The translations under genes and the position numbers were made by a program. This document shows positions 1-9,139 of a stretch of 64,000 nt of DNA, one piece after another; position 1 is the stretch's first letter, and every line of letters begins with the position of its first letter. The notes below the pieces were generated by a model that was given only the letters and a program-made list of their open reading frames with translations, searched no databases and was not told the DNA's origin. This stretch comes from Flavobacterium sp. SUN052 (GTDB lineage Bacteria > Bacteroidota > Bacteroidia > Flavobacteriales > Flavobacteriaceae), in the NCBI RefSeq assembly GCF_028867935.1, contig NZ_JAPQNS010000006.1:310001-374000 (forward strand), in the 5' to 3' direction.

Positions 1-147
1 CAGGTTCACGACTGCAAAAACGTATTCGTCACCGACGGCGCAGCTATGGCCTCGTCATCGTGCGTGAATCCGTCGCTTACATACATGGCGCTGACGGCCC
101 GAGCCGCCAATCACGCTGTTGATCAACTGACGAAGAAAAACCTCTGA
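1..147 (+). CDS. GMC family oxidoreductase, C-terminal fragment
   Basis: Only the last 48 codons lie in the window, read in frame 1 to a TGA at 145-147. The visible peptide contains HDCKNVFVTDGAAMASSSC followed by VNPSLTYMALTARAANHAVD, which fits the C-terminal motif of FAD-dependent glucose-methanol-choline oxidoreductases: the active-site region with the conserved NP, then the last FAD-contacting helix. Substrate cannot be told from this end. The gene is followed 18 bases later by a strong hairpin (166-208) that probably terminates it. Confidence 0.8.
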   Translation, partial: QVHDCKNVFVTDGAAMASSSCVNPSLTYMALTARAANHAVDQLTKKNL

Positions 148-165
148 AACGAGAAATTTTCTTAC

Positions 166-208
166 AAAGAAAGTGGCCACCCCTGTCAAGCGGGTGGCCA
201 CTTTCTTT
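166..208. repeat. 17-bp perfect inverted repeat, copy 1 of a pair flanking the HigBA-like genes
   Basis: Arms 166-182 and 192-208 are perfectly complementary around a 9-base loop. The core GTGGCCACCC...GGGTGGCCAC with a T-rich 3' side looks like a rho-independent terminator for the GMC gene. A nearly identical element in the same orientation lies at 1038-1074, so the two bracket the toxin-antitoxin pair. Confidence 0.85.
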
Positions 209-216
209 TACCTTTG
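209..216 (+). promoter_or_regulatory. Bacteroidota -7 box TACCTTTG upstream of HigB-like gene
   Basis: TACCTTTG is an exact match to the TAnnTTTG -7 element of the Bacteroidota housekeeping sigma factor, 20 bases before the GTG start at 236. It begins immediately after the 3' arm of the preceding hairpin. No clear -33 TTTG is visible because the hairpin occupies that position. Confidence 0.45.
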
Positions 217-235
217 ATTTATACTTAACTTAAAA

Positions 236-736
236 GTGAAGAATTTCGTAACGATTCATCTCTTCAAAGCGTTTGATTTAGTAAACTACTACACCCTTTG
301 GACAGAAGGGAAACCACAGTCTGAAACAGACGCCTTTTTTAGCCGTTTTGAACAGAATCAAGAAATGGCAGATGATCTGAATGTATTAGTCACCTGGATC
401 GCGGAGATTGGGCAAAATCGAGGTGCTAAACTTCGCTATTTCAGATTTGAAAATGATGCCAATGCGTTACCACCTCCCGCTCGGATCATGGCCGAGTTGG
501 GTGACGATTATTGCCGACTACGGCTGTATTGTATCCGGTTGAGTAACAATGTAGTTATATTAGTCAATGGTGGATTAAAAACAGGTCGCACCGTGCAGGA
601 TAGTCCTGATTTATTGGCTAAGTTTAGGTTTGCCAACAAAATGGCTAATCAGTTAGTAGATTTGATGGCTACTGGAGAATTAGAGATTGTTGATAAATAT
701 ATTATGAATATAGAAGCTATTGAACTCATCGACTAA
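236..736 (+). CDS. HigB/Gp49-like toxin candidate
   Basis: A 166-residue protein with a GTG start. The segment LRLYCIRLSNNVVILVNGG (about residues 95-113), followed by a charged helix, resembles the core of phage Gp49-like/HigB RelE-fold toxins, which are ribosome-dependent mRNA interferases. It is longer than the usual 100-120 residues. The next gene encodes a small XRE-type helix-turn-helix protein in the toxin-first order typical of higBA, and the two are nearly contiguous. Function is inferred from this pairing and the short sequence resemblance; no catalytic residue is certain. The hairpins at 166-208 and 1038-1074 flank both genes. Confidence 0.6.
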   Translation: MKNFVTIHLFKAFDLVNYYTLWTEGKPQSETDAFFSRFEQNQEMADDLNVLVTWIAEIGQNRGAKLRYFRFENDANALPPPARIMAELGDDYCRLRLYCIRLSNNVVILVNGGLKTGRTVQDSPDLLAKFRFANKMANQLVDLMATGELEIVDKYIMNIEAIELID

Positions 737-746
737 ACAATTAACG

Positions 747-1019
747 ATGGATGCATTTGACCGTATTGTAGCTCGAACACCTGCTCAGACCCGGCGCTCA
801 GTCAGCAAAATGCTCGACGTAGCCGACCGTATCCATAATTTACTTGAACAGCGGGGGATGAGCCAGAAAGATCTGGCTGTGGCTTTACATAAATCCGAAT
901 CAGAAATTAGCAAGTGGTTAAGTGGCACGCACAATCTGGAACTGAAAACCATTATCCGCATCGAAGAAGCTTTAGGAGAAGATATCCTTATGGTTCCCAA
1001 TAAAACGGTGAGCGCGTAG
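747..1019 (+). CDS. XRE-family helix-turn-helix antitoxin (HigA-like)
   Basis: A 90-residue protein from ATG 747, 10 bases after the toxin stop. A TTG at 720, inside the toxin gene, could extend it by nine residues. Residues about 35-80 form a classic HTH_3 domain: MSQKDLAVALHKSESEISKW supplies the two recognition helices, then an LELKTIIRIEEAL helix. Such proteins neutralise the adjacent toxin and repress the shared promoter. The preceding N-terminal stretch may contact the toxin. The gene ends 18 bases before the second hairpin. Confidence 0.75.
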   Translation: MDAFDRIVARTPAQTRRSVSKMLDVADRIHNLLEQRGMSQKDLAVALHKSESEISKWLSGTHNLELKTIIRIEEALGEDILMVPNKTVSA

Positions 1020-1037
1020 GTAATTTGTCGCGATAGT

Positions 1038-1074
1038 GAAAGTGGCCACCCCTGCCAAACGGGTGGCCACTTTC
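1038..1074. repeat. 14-bp perfect inverted repeat, copy 2 of the flanking pair
   Basis: Arms 1038-1051 and 1061-1074 around a 9-base loop. The core and loop are almost the same as in 166-208 (loop CTGCCAAAC against CTGTCAAGC) and in the same orientation. It lies between the antitoxin (+) and the GH9 gene (-), where it can terminate both. Confidence 0.85.
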
Positions 1075-1100
1075 TATTTGAATACACTAAATCACGTACG

Positions 1101-4100
1101 CTATTTCACCAGCACCAGCCGCTCTACTAATCGTTTGGTAGCCGTTTGCCACTGAATCAGGTATGTACCCGAAGGTTGCCGACTCAGGTCAAGCGTGTAC
1201 TCGTTCAGGCCATGTTGAGCTTGTACGGTTTGGCTCATGACGGATGCGCCAGACAGGTTTACTACCGACAAGGTAGCAGAAGCTGCTTGGTTGGTCAGCA
1301 CCTGTACCCGTATGGGACCGTCAGTCGGATTCGGGCTGATGGTCATACGGCCTTCTGCTGAAATTTCGGCGGAAGAGGCTGCTACACGAGCCGCGCCATT
1401 GGGCGTTTCGAAGCGAACGTTGTCGAGGTAAACCGGGTTCGGGCCAAAAGTTGGCATGTTGATCACCAGTCGTTTGATACGCGTGGGATTACCCAGTTGC
1501 GGCATCGTCAGCGTTACCTCCTGCCATACATTCGGCGTAGGAGTCAGGTTCACAGTGGTTCCTGCCTGGCTGTCGTTTTCGGCGTACGTGGTTACGGCCA
1601 GCGTTTTGTTGGTCGTCGCGTAAATCCAGAACTTCAATGAGGTTTGCGGACTCGTGACCAAGTGAGTCTTGCGGAAGATTGACCAGGCACCCCAACCGTC
1701 AAACGTCAGCGCGGCCGATTTCTGACCTACCTTAACGGTATTGGTGTTGGCGTAATTGGTAGCTAAACCCCACGACCAATCGTCCCACCCGGCCGCGTTA
1801 AACGCTTCGTCGTAGATCATCTCGACGGTTGAGGAACCTGTACAGAAAGCTGTTGTCGCGTTCATCGGAACGCTTGTCACCAGTCCGTTGCCAGCGGAAT
1901 CATTGGCCCGGACGACGAAACTATAGCCCGTGCCGCAGGTCAAGCCCGTTACATTCAGCGATGTGCTTGATACGTTGCTGTTCAGGAGGTTGCCGTTCTG
2001 GTACACAGCGTAGGTTGCTGCATTGTCGGTTGCTGTCCAGTTCAGGCGCAGGCCGGTAGCCGTGACGTTGCTGGCCGTTACGTTGAACGAGCCTTCAATC
2101 CGAACATTGTCGACGTAAATCAGGTTGTGACCCGATCCCTGCGATTGAATGGTAAGCCGCTTGATCTTGGCGGGGTTGGCCAGTTGTGGCATCGTAATCA
2201 CCACCTCCTGCCATACGTTGGGTGTCGGTACAAACGAGACATACGGACTAAGACCACCCTCGTTTTCGGAACCGGTACACACACCAATGGTCTTGTTGGT
2301 GGTGGCGTAGATCCAGAACCGAATAGTTGTCTGTGGAGTAGGGATGAAGTGCGTGTTGCGGGTGATTGCCCAACCACCCCATCCGTCGGTATAGTTGATG
2401 GCCAGCGATTTCTGGTTCACCTTCACCGGGCTAGCGTTGGCGTAGTTCGAGCTGATCGACCAGCCCCATTCCTGCCAGTTCGTGTTCAAGGTCTCGTCGT
2501 AGATTACCTCGCTGCCCGACGGAACCGGTGCCGGACAGGCTGCGGTCGTCGCGTAGGCTGTGTCGCTACTGGCCGATACGTTTCCGGCGGCATCTTTTGC
2601 CCGTACCGTGAACATATACCCCATGTTGCAGCTCAGGTTTGAGACATTGAACGACGTACCTGTTACCGAGCCGATTACGGTACTGCCCTGCAATATCTCA
2701 TAGCCCATTACCCCCACGTTATCCGTTGACGCGCTCCACGTCAGCGTCAGCCCCGTCATGGTGATGTTGCTGGTGGTCAGATTAGCGGGGACTGTTGGTG
2801 CTTGGGTATCAGTTTGGGCACAGGCAGATGTTGTCACGGCCAGGGCGCTACTTTGCGCAGAGCGGTTGCCCATTGCGTCTTTGGCCAGAACGGTGAAATT
2901 GTACGAGGTGTTGCAGGTCAACCCGCTTACTACGAGCGAAGTCGCCGAACCCGTCGTGCCAATGAGAGTACCATTGCGATAAACCTCATACCCTGTTACG
3001 CCTACATTGTCGGACGAAGCTGCCCAATTTAGCGTGAGGCCAGTGGTTGTGACGTTGGAGGCTGCAAGATTCGCAGGTATAGTCGGTGCCTGATTGTCGG
3101 TGTTGGTACAACTGGCCGACATGACCCAGATTGTATTGCTATTGGGCGACATGTTACCGGCCGCATCTTTTGCGCGTACTTTTAGCTCATACAGCTCATT
3201 ACAGGTAAGGCCCAGCAGGTCTACCGACGTGCTCGTAACGTTGCTCAGGATCACTGTACTTCCCCGCAGCACTTCGTAGGTTACGACTCCGCTATTGTCA
3301 GTTGAGCCGATCCAGGTCAGACGCATGCTGGTGGCCGTCACGTTGCTGTTGGTTAGGCTGGTTGGTGCCGTAGGAGCCTGAGTGTCGGGTGTATCGGCAC
3401 CGGCCACGAGCCGGATGTCGTCGAGGTAAAAACTCTGTGGGCCACCCGATCCGTCGCCAAACGAAATCCGCTGAATCTGCGTTGGGCTGCCAAACTCGCT
3501 CCACGGAATCCGCACCAGTGTCCAGACGTTTGGCTCGGCCGGAACCCGGTAGGCGTTTGATGGATCCGCCGTATCGGTGGTGTTTACCGTGACGCGCACC
3601 GGCTTATCGGTACCGTAAAACCAGAATTGAATGCCGCCGGGATAAGTGGCCGTGGGGATAATGTCGCTGTTGCGTAAGCTCAACGCTCCCCAGGCTGCTG
3701 ATAGGTCGACTTTCACCGACTTCTGGCCCATTTTCACCGGACTTGTATTGTCGGGATTGTCGGTGGCGTTCCATGACCATTTTTGCACGGTACTTTTGTA
3801 GGCATCGCCGTAAACGATGAAATCGTTCGGGCTGGGTGCTGGAGTTGTCAGGGCCACGGCGTTGCTGGCGTTCGAGCGATTGGCCGAAAAGTCGATGGCT
3901 TTTACCGTAAACGTGTAACTGGTGGCAGGCGACAACGTATTGATGTTCAGGGATAAATCTTCAGTGTCGGCGATTTTGATCCCGTTCTGGTACACCTCAT
4001 ACGCCGTTACTCCCCGGTTGTCGGTCGAGCCGGTCCAGGTCAGTTTTACCGAATAAGGCGACAGTTCCGACGCAACCAGATTAGTCGGTGCGGTGGGCGG

Positions 4101-6008
4101 TTCGGTGTCCGTGGGGTCGGAGGAGGGTGTCATCAGGCGGCTGAGCAGGCTGATGTACGGGGCCTGGTTGTAGATGGCCACTTCGGTAACGATCCACGAA
4201 TTTTCGGGCCAGCCGGTGTTCCAGTCTTTGTACCGTTTTTGCAGCGGCTCGTTGCGAAGGTAGCCTTCGGTACCGTCATACTGATCGAGGTTATTCGGGC
4301 CACCCGGTACGTACCCCGGCGCGGGACCTTTGGGCGAAGTCAGCGCGTTGTCCCAATCGGTGCCATGCTGAAACCAGGTGTGGTAAATCTCGTTCATCGA
4401 CCGTTCGGCTCCGTAGGCACCCATGTTCGACAGCATCACTTTACCCTGCGCGTTTACGCCGTGAAACCAGTGGAGGTATTCAGCAGCTACTTCGCGATAC
4501 AGCGACTTGTTGGGCGTGTTCACGTTGAAATTCACAAAGTCGAGGTTGGCCACGCCCGCGTTACCACGAACCTGGTTGCTGCCCCAGTGATACTGTGCGT
4601 CGGCCATGTAAGCCCGGTACAGGTCAGCTTTGGCAGTGTAATCGTTGATCGACAGCACGCTGTTCTGCTGGCTTTTCATGGTCCGAATGGCCGAGGCTAC
4701 TGAGGGCGTAGCAGCCGGGTTGGCGGCATAGCGCAGCAGCGCGGTGTGTACGTGCATCAGATACGGACCCCACCACTGATTGGCCATCGGATCGACCTGG
4801 TTATAATGCGCGTCGATAAACGCTTTGTATTCCGCTTTACCCGTTACCTCAAACAGATAAATAGCCGCCACCAAGGCCGACTGCCGCTGAATAGCCGCCG
4901 GTTTGTCGGCATCACCCGCCCGGATGTCCTGATCGTCGCAGGCTGTTTCGAAATAGGAGAAGTTGGCTGTTGTGACCTTCGCCCGGTTAAACGCCTGCTC
5001 GGCGCGGGTAATCAGGTCCTGCGCGTAGGCGTTCAGGCCCGGCGTGTTGCGGTACACGGCCCCCGCTACAGCAAACATAGCTGCTCCCGATAAGGTTGAG
5101 GCCGTGCATTCGGGCAGGTAGTACCGCGGGCGTTTATCGGCGCTGGGGGGTAGGCCTCCAGCGCGGTCGCTTTCGTCGTAATTATCGACACCCACTTTCA
5201 ACAGCAAACCACCCGTTCCGGTGGCGTCCTGCATCCGACGGATAAAGTCAAGCTCCCACTTCACTTCATCGAGCACATCGGGCACACCATTGCCTGATTC
5301 GGGAATGTTAAAATTGTCGCCAAACACGGCCGGGTTGAGCCGATACGCTTCCAGCAACAGAACCACCGGCTCTTCGGCAAAGGTTACGTACTTGTTCATG
5401 TCACCCGCGTCCATCCAGCCGCCGTGCAGATCTTTGGCGGTGCTCATGTCGCCTTTGGCGTAGCGGCTCGTGGCCTGCCGATCCTGATGGGGCCATTCGT
5501 GCGTGGCTGCGTCGGCCCATTTAGGATCGGTATAGGGTGCTTGCTTGGCAAAGTTGATGCGCTGGTAGAAATACGTCCGCATGGCTGCTTTCAGCACCTC
5601 GCCATACACGCTATCGCCAATCTCGAAGCGGTACGACCCGACGTTGTTTCCCACATCGAAGAGGTAATACGATCCCGGCGTATTGACTGATGAAAAATCA
5701 AACCACCAGCCTTTATCGCCCGACTGCGCCTGCGTAGCGCCATCGCGCCAGACCTGTAGCGTACCGGTGAACACCACAGCATCGTCGGCCCAGCGACGAA
5801 CCTGATACTGGTTGGTCCCAGTGCTGGCATTAAACGGCGTACCCGCATTGGAACCCACCTGCGGGCTTACAACGACGGCCACTTTGCGGGCGTTTTGCAA
5901 ATACCCGAACTGGTCGATTCGAATAAATTCGGTGGTGGTGGGTGGGGCGGCCAAACTTCGGTATGCCGTGAGTAGCCAGACCAGTGTCCATATTAATTGT
6001 TGTTTCAT
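1101..6008 (-). CDS. Secreted multidomain GH9 cellulase-like protein with T9SS sorting domain
   Basis: About 1,635 residues from the ATG at 6008, chosen because a signal peptide (MKQQLIWTLVWLLTAYRSLA) starts there; an upstream ATG at 6083 would put 25 unlikely residues in front. Domains: cellulase N-terminal Ig-like about 25-135; GH9 (alpha/alpha)6 catalytic domain about 140-625 with GGWMDAGDMNKY (D200/D203, nucleophilic-water aspartates) and SWIVTEVAIYNQAPY (E609, probable acid); FN3 about 636-722; a roughly 140-residue beta-sandwich, carbohydrate-binding-like domain in three copies (about 728-868, 1166-1305, 1395-1533) separated by three FN3 domains and then one; and a C-terminal type IX secretion sorting domain about 1553-1634 starting ISPNPTDGPI. 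GH9 enzymes hydrolyse beta-1,4-glucans; the exact substrate here is inferred only by family. Confidence 0.9.
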   Translation of the reverse strand: MKQQLIWTLVWLLTAYRSLAAPPTTTEFIRIDQFGYLQNARKVAVVVSPQVGSNAGTPFNASTGTNQYQVRRWADDAVVFTGTLQVWRDGATQAQSGDKGWWFDFSSVNTPGSYYLFDVGNNVGSYRFEIGDSVYGEVLKAAMRTYFYQRINFAKQAPYTDPKWADAATHEWPHQDRQATSRYAKGDMSTAKDLHGGWMDAGDMNKYVTFAEEPVVLLLEAYRLNPAVFGDNFNIPESGNGVPDVLDEVKWELDFIRRMQDATGTGGLLLKVGVDNYDESDRAGGLPPSADKRPRYYLPECTASTLSGAAMFAVAGAVYRNTPGLNAYAQDLITRAEQAFNRAKVTTANFSYFETACDDQDIRAGDADKPAAIQRQSALVAAIYLFEVTGKAEYKAFIDAHYNQVDPMANQWWGPYLMHVHTALLRYAANPAATPSVASAIRTMKSQQNSVLSINDYTAKADLYRAYMADAQYHWGSNQVRGNAGVANLDFVNFNVNTPNKSLYREVAAEYLHWFHGVNAQGKVMLSNMGAYGAERSMNEIYHTWFQHGTDWDNALTSPKGPAPGYVPGGPNNLDQYDGTEGYLRNEPLQKRYKDWNTGWPENSWIVTEVAIYNQAPYISLLSRLMTPSSDPTDTEPPTAPTNLVASELSPYSVKLTWTGSTDNRGVTAYEVYQNGIKIADTEDLSLNINTLSPATSYTFTVKAIDFSANRSNASNAVALTTPAPSPNDFIVYGDAYKSTVQKWSWNATDNPDNTSPVKMGQKSVKVDLSAAWGALSLRNSDIIPTATYPGGIQFWFYGTDKPVRVTVNTTDTADPSNAYRVPAEPNVWTLVRIPWSEFGSPTQIQRISFGDGSGGPQSFYLDDIRLVAGADTPDTQAPTAPTSLTNSNVTATSMRLTWIGSTDNSGVVTYEVLRGSTVILSNVTSTSVDLLGLTCNELYELKVRAKDAAGNMSPNSNTIWVMSASCTNTDNQAPTIPANLAASNVTTTGLTLNWAASSDNVGVTGYEVYRNGTLIGTTGSATSLVVSGLTCNTSYNFTVLAKDAMGNRSAQSSALAVTTSACAQTDTQAPTVPANLTTSNITMTGLTLTWSASTDNVGVMGYEILQGSTVIGSVTGTSFNVSNLSCNMGYMFTVRAKDAAGNVSASSDTAYATTAACPAPVPSGSEVIYDETLNTNWQEWGWSISSNYANASPVKVNQKSLAINYTDGWGGWAITRNTHFIPTPQTTIRFWIYATTNKTIGVCTGSENEGGLSPYVSFVPTPNVWQEVVITMPQLANPAKIKRLTIQSQGSGHNLIYVDNVRIEGSFNVTASNVTATGLRLNWTATDNAATYAVYQNGNLLNSNVSSTSLNVTGLTCGTGYSFVVRANDSAGNGLVTSVPMNATTAFCTGSSTVEMIYDEAFNAAGWDDWSWGLATNYANTNTVKVGQKSAALTFDGWGAWSIFRKTHLVTSPQTSLKFWIYATTNKTLAVTTYAENDSQAGTTVNLTPTPNVWQEVTLTMPQLGNPTRIKRLVINMPTFGPNPVYLDNVRFETPNGAARVAASSAEISAEGRMTISPNPTDGPIRVQVLTNQAASATLSVVNLSGASVMSQTVQAQHGLNEYTLDLSRQPSGTYLIQWQTATKRLVERLVLVK

Positions 6009-6183
6009 AAAAAAGAGGAGCCCGCGCCCCATACGGGCGTTTTGGTGAATGAAGGTGCTTTTCGGAGCCCAAAGCACCAGCAAACCTAGGACGAGGGTAT
6101 CATTTGACCCGGCTTAAGATGGACGAACCGGTAGAAACGATGATTGAGGTGTAGCCATTCGTGTTTATCTGAGTACGCACCCT

Positions 6184-7530
6184 TTACTGGATGCGCAAAT
6201 CTCGGAAAAACCCTTCGATGTGGGCGGTTCCCGTGAATCCCTTCGTCTGATGCAGGATGCCCGCTTTGACTAAATCGAAGTGGCCGGTTACATAGTCTTC
6301 CGCCCGGCCAAATTGCTCAAAAATAAGGTTGCCAGGGCTAGGATAAACATTCTTGCCTACCTGATAATATTGGACGTACATAATCTGAGACTGGACGTCA
6401 GACAGCGTAAACATCCCTCCCCCAGATGCATCCGCACTCCAGGAAATCTTCAAACCACCCATCGACGAGTAATTACCGACATCGGGTATTTTCTTCAGCG
6501 CAATAGTGATACCTACAGGCCTTCCGCTGTCCAAGCCCCCACTATTTATCCAAAACATGGGGCCTTCTGCTGTATTGGCGACCCTTGTCCCCTGTGATGT
6601 GGCAATAGTATGCACCCACGGCCCCCCGTTGATCCGGTAAGTAATGCCCACGTCACCAATGTAGATATTGGATACCAACTGGATTTCCCGACGGAGTTCA
6701 TCGTCGATAACGGCACTACCTTTCAGTTGTACCGTTACAGCCACCGGGTTGCGGGTGGGCGGGGCTGCCGGTGCCTTATAAGTAGCATTCCCGCCAGCAG
6801 GAACAACACTGCCTCCGCCGTTCGCTTTCCAGCTCGACAGAATGATCAAATTGGCTGGACTTTCGTATGGCTCAGGGATTTCCAGGTCATTTATTAACGG
6901 TATATTGATAGTTTCCGTCAGTAAACGGACTTCCAGGTCCAGCGAGCGCCCCGGTTTTACAAAACCTGTCTGGGGCGCTAGAAACGCCCGTTCCAAAACT
7001 GCCCAATCGCTGAAGTGGGTAGTGGTTACACTCACCGTATGGGTATTTGTGTTTACGTTTCCGTTGGCGGCAAGCGTCCATACCCCCTTGTCGTTCTGGT
7101 AAGCCAGCGCCAGTACTTCGGCAGCCGTACCGCTTAGCTGTTCCGGTTCATAGCGGACGGTAAGTGTTACGGGTTTTTTGAAGGTGATACCGTGAGGAGA
7201 CAGCCGGAATGAGTTGCCTAATGGCTGCGGACCGGTGCTGGTGATGGGCTGAATGCTGAACGTCTGGGTCGTTTCTACGGCTCCGGCGGGTACCGTGATT
7301 GTCAGACGCTCGTCGGCGGAGGTAAGCTGCCCACCAGCTGGCCCGATGGTCGAGGTGATGGTCTGATCAAGGCTCGTTCCTACCGGACAAACCTTGCCCG
7401 GTCGCATGATGGGTTGGTCGGGAATAACAACGTCGGGTTGATTGGGGTCAACGATGTCGATCTCTTTTTTGCAGGCTCCGGTAGCGGTCAGTAGTGCTAG
7501 GCCCAGCAGCCAGGTACATAACTTGTTCAT
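6184..7530 (-). CDS. Secreted lipoprotein with ZU5-like beta domain
   Basis: 448 residues. A hydrophobic leader ends in the lipobox TATGAC at Cys20, so a lipid-anchored surface or periplasmic protein is expected. Residues about 60-180 (GPAGGQLTSADERLTITVPA, then SPHGITFKKPVTLTVRYEP, then THFSDWAVLE) match the ZU5-like module common in Bacteroidota lipoproteins. The rest is beta-rich without a motif I recognise. It lies upstream of the GH9 gene on the same strand with a gap of about 175 bases; co-transcription is possible but not shown. Molecular role unknown. Confidence 0.65.
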   Translation of the reverse strand: MNKLCTWLLGLALLTATGACKKEIDIVDPNQPDVVIPDQPIMRPGKVCPVGTSLDQTITSTIGPAGGQLTSADERLTITVPAGAVETTQTFSIQPITSTGPQPLGNSFRLSPHGITFKKPVTLTVRYEPEQLSGTAAEVLALAYQNDKGVWTLAANGNVNTNTHTVSVTTTHFSDWAVLERAFLAPQTGFVKPGRSLDLEVRLLTETINIPLINDLEIPEPYESPANLIILSSWKANGGGSVVPAGGNATYKAPAAPPTRNPVAVTVQLKGSAVIDDELRREIQLVSNIYIGDVGITYRINGGPWVHTIATSQGTRVANTAEGPMFWINSGGLDSGRPVGITIALKKIPDVGNYSSMGGLKISWSADASGGGMFTLSDVQSQIMYVQYYQVGKNVYPSPGNLIFEQFGRAEDYVTGHFDLVKAGILHQTKGFTGTAHIEGFFRDLRIQ

Positions 7531-7758
7531 GGTTTGAGAAGCATTTGTTGTTTGCGACTCAAAATTGCCAGCCCGCCATCTGGCTTACCATAATCAGATA
7601 GGTGAAACGGAAGAAGCGATTTATGAAACGATTAAATTGATTGAGAGAGGTAGGTTTTGAATGCTTTTTGGAGCCTCTGGATGTGTGTTAGCGGGCAGGG
7701 TGTTCGTATATTTGGAAATTGGGTACGAGTTAACTGACAACTTCAAAAACGTAGCATC

Positions 7759-8106
7759 ATGGCCTTAGACTTAATGAATACGGTGGAGGTAATCGAAATA
7801 ATGGAAAATTATATTGCCAAAATTCGACCTCCCGAAGAAATAAGAGATCAGCTTGATATTAGTTATTGAATAGAAAATCAATCCGTAATACTTTATGAAA
7901 TAAGGCCGGTTTGGGATGACAATACGAGGTATTTGACGCTCGATTACGCCAAGACTACGTACGACAAAAAGAATAATGTCTGGAAAATTTATTGGTTGAG
8001 AGCAAGCTTAAAATGGAATTTATATGAACCCAATCCAACAGTGAAAAAACTTCCCGATTTTTTAAAAATAGTTGACCAAGACAAATTTGGTTGTTTTAAA
8101 GGTTAA
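7759..8106 (+). pseudogene. DUF3024 family gene broken by one in-frame TGA
   Basis: An ATG at 7759 opens a frame that runs to TAA at 8104-8106 (115 codons) with a single internal TGA at 7867-7869 (codon 37). Both sides read as one DUF3024 protein: start MALDLMNTVEVIEIMENYI, then after the stop IENQSVILYEIRPVWDD, VWKIYWLRASLKWNLYEP and FGCFKG at the end. One base change would restore it. Likely a recent nonsense mutation, possibly a sequencing error; DUF3024 function is unknown. Base composition is much more AT-rich than the flanking genes. Confidence 0.75.
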
Positions 8107-8215
8107 TACGTTTGTCAACTTATCCAAGAATAATTAACGAACAAGACGTTTGTGTAGTTGAGAATTAGCAATCATTGCACCAAACCCCGTAAAGAATAGG
8201 AAACTAACAGAAATA

Positions 8216-9088
8216 ATGAAGAACGTATTTTTAATTTTAATTTTGTCTTTTTCGACAAGTTTAATCTTTGGTCAGAAAATCCAAACAAAGCAAACAGAAG
8301 TAGCTAAACCTTTTATACTTGGTGTAATTGACGAAATTCAATCAAAAGAATTGGCAGAAAAAAGAGTTTTGAATATTTATCTTCCTAAGGGCTACAACAA
8401 AGATGACACAACTAACTATCCAGTTATTTATTTGCTTGACGGTTCGGCAGACGAAGATTTTATACATATTGTTGGACTGGTTCAGTTCAATAGCTTTGAA
8501 TGGATTAACAAAGTCCCAAGGTCAATTGTAGTCGGTATTGCGACAGTTGATCGACGAAGAGATTTTACGTTTCCAACAACCATTATAGAAGACAAAAAAG
8601 CATATCCAACAACAGGGCATTCAGATAAATTCATTTCATTTATTGAAAACGAATTACAGCCCTATATTGAGAAAAAGTACAAGACAAATCATGACAATAC
8701 TATTATCGGACAATCATTAGGCGGGCTGTTGGTAACGGAAGTTCTATTTAAGAAACCTACACTTTTCAACAAATACATAATTATTAGCCCAAGTTTATGG
8801 TGGGATAATGGTTCTTTACTAAATCAAAACTTGAATGTGCTAGCAGAAAATATTAATCGAAAAATAGTAATTTATGTCGGCGTTGGAAAAGAAGGCTTAA
8901 CGCCAACTAAAATTCCAAGAGTTATGGAAGTTGATGCAAACCTATTGGCAGAAAGAATAAAGGCGATTAAAAGCAAAAATATAAATATTTTTTTCGACTA
9001 TTTGCCACAGGAAAATCACGCTACAATTATGCATCAGGCTGTTTCAAATGCATTTAGATATTTGTATTCGATAGCGACAAAAGAATAA
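8216..9088 (+). CDS. Secreted alpha/beta-hydrolase, esterase D/IroE-like
   Basis: 290 residues with a signal peptide (MKNVFLILILSFSTSLIFGQ). The fold is that of the putative esterase family (PF00756): a beta strand YPVIYLLDG, the nucleophile elbow GQSLGG (about residue 166) and a late ENHATIMHQ that would supply the catalytic histidine. Family members cleave acyl, siderophore-ester or S-formylglutathione substrates; the one used here is unknown. The gene is strikingly AT-rich compared with the rest of the window, as is the broken DUF3024 gene before it, suggesting acquisition from a low-GC Bacteroidota. Confidence 0.75.
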   Translation: MKNVFLILILSFSTSLIFGQKIQTKQTEVAKPFILGVIDEIQSKELAEKRVLNIYLPKGYNKDDTTNYPVIYLLDGSADEDFIHIVGLVQFNSFEWINKVPRSIVVGIATVDRRRDFTFPTTIIEDKKAYPTTGHSDKFISFIENELQPYIEKKYKTNHDNTIIGQSLGGLLVTEVLFKKPTLFNKYIIISPSLWWDNGSLLNQNLNVLAENINRKIVIYVGVGKEGLTPTKIPRVMEVDANLLAERIKAIKSKNINIFFDYLPQENHATIMHQAVSNAFRYLYSIATKE

Positions 9089-9139
9089 GAAGCAAAACAA
9101 CGAACTGTTAATAACATTTAACTAACTTACGATCGAGAG

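Noticed and set aside
785..1087. Minus-strand reading frame of 100 residues over the antitoxin gene
   Set aside because: It is fully antisense to the HTH gene, has no recognisable domain and includes the flanking hairpin.
2127..2642. Plus-strand frame of 171 residues inside the GH9 gene
   Set aside because: Complementary shadow of a repeat-rich coding region; composition is arginine/glycine biased and has no family resemblance.
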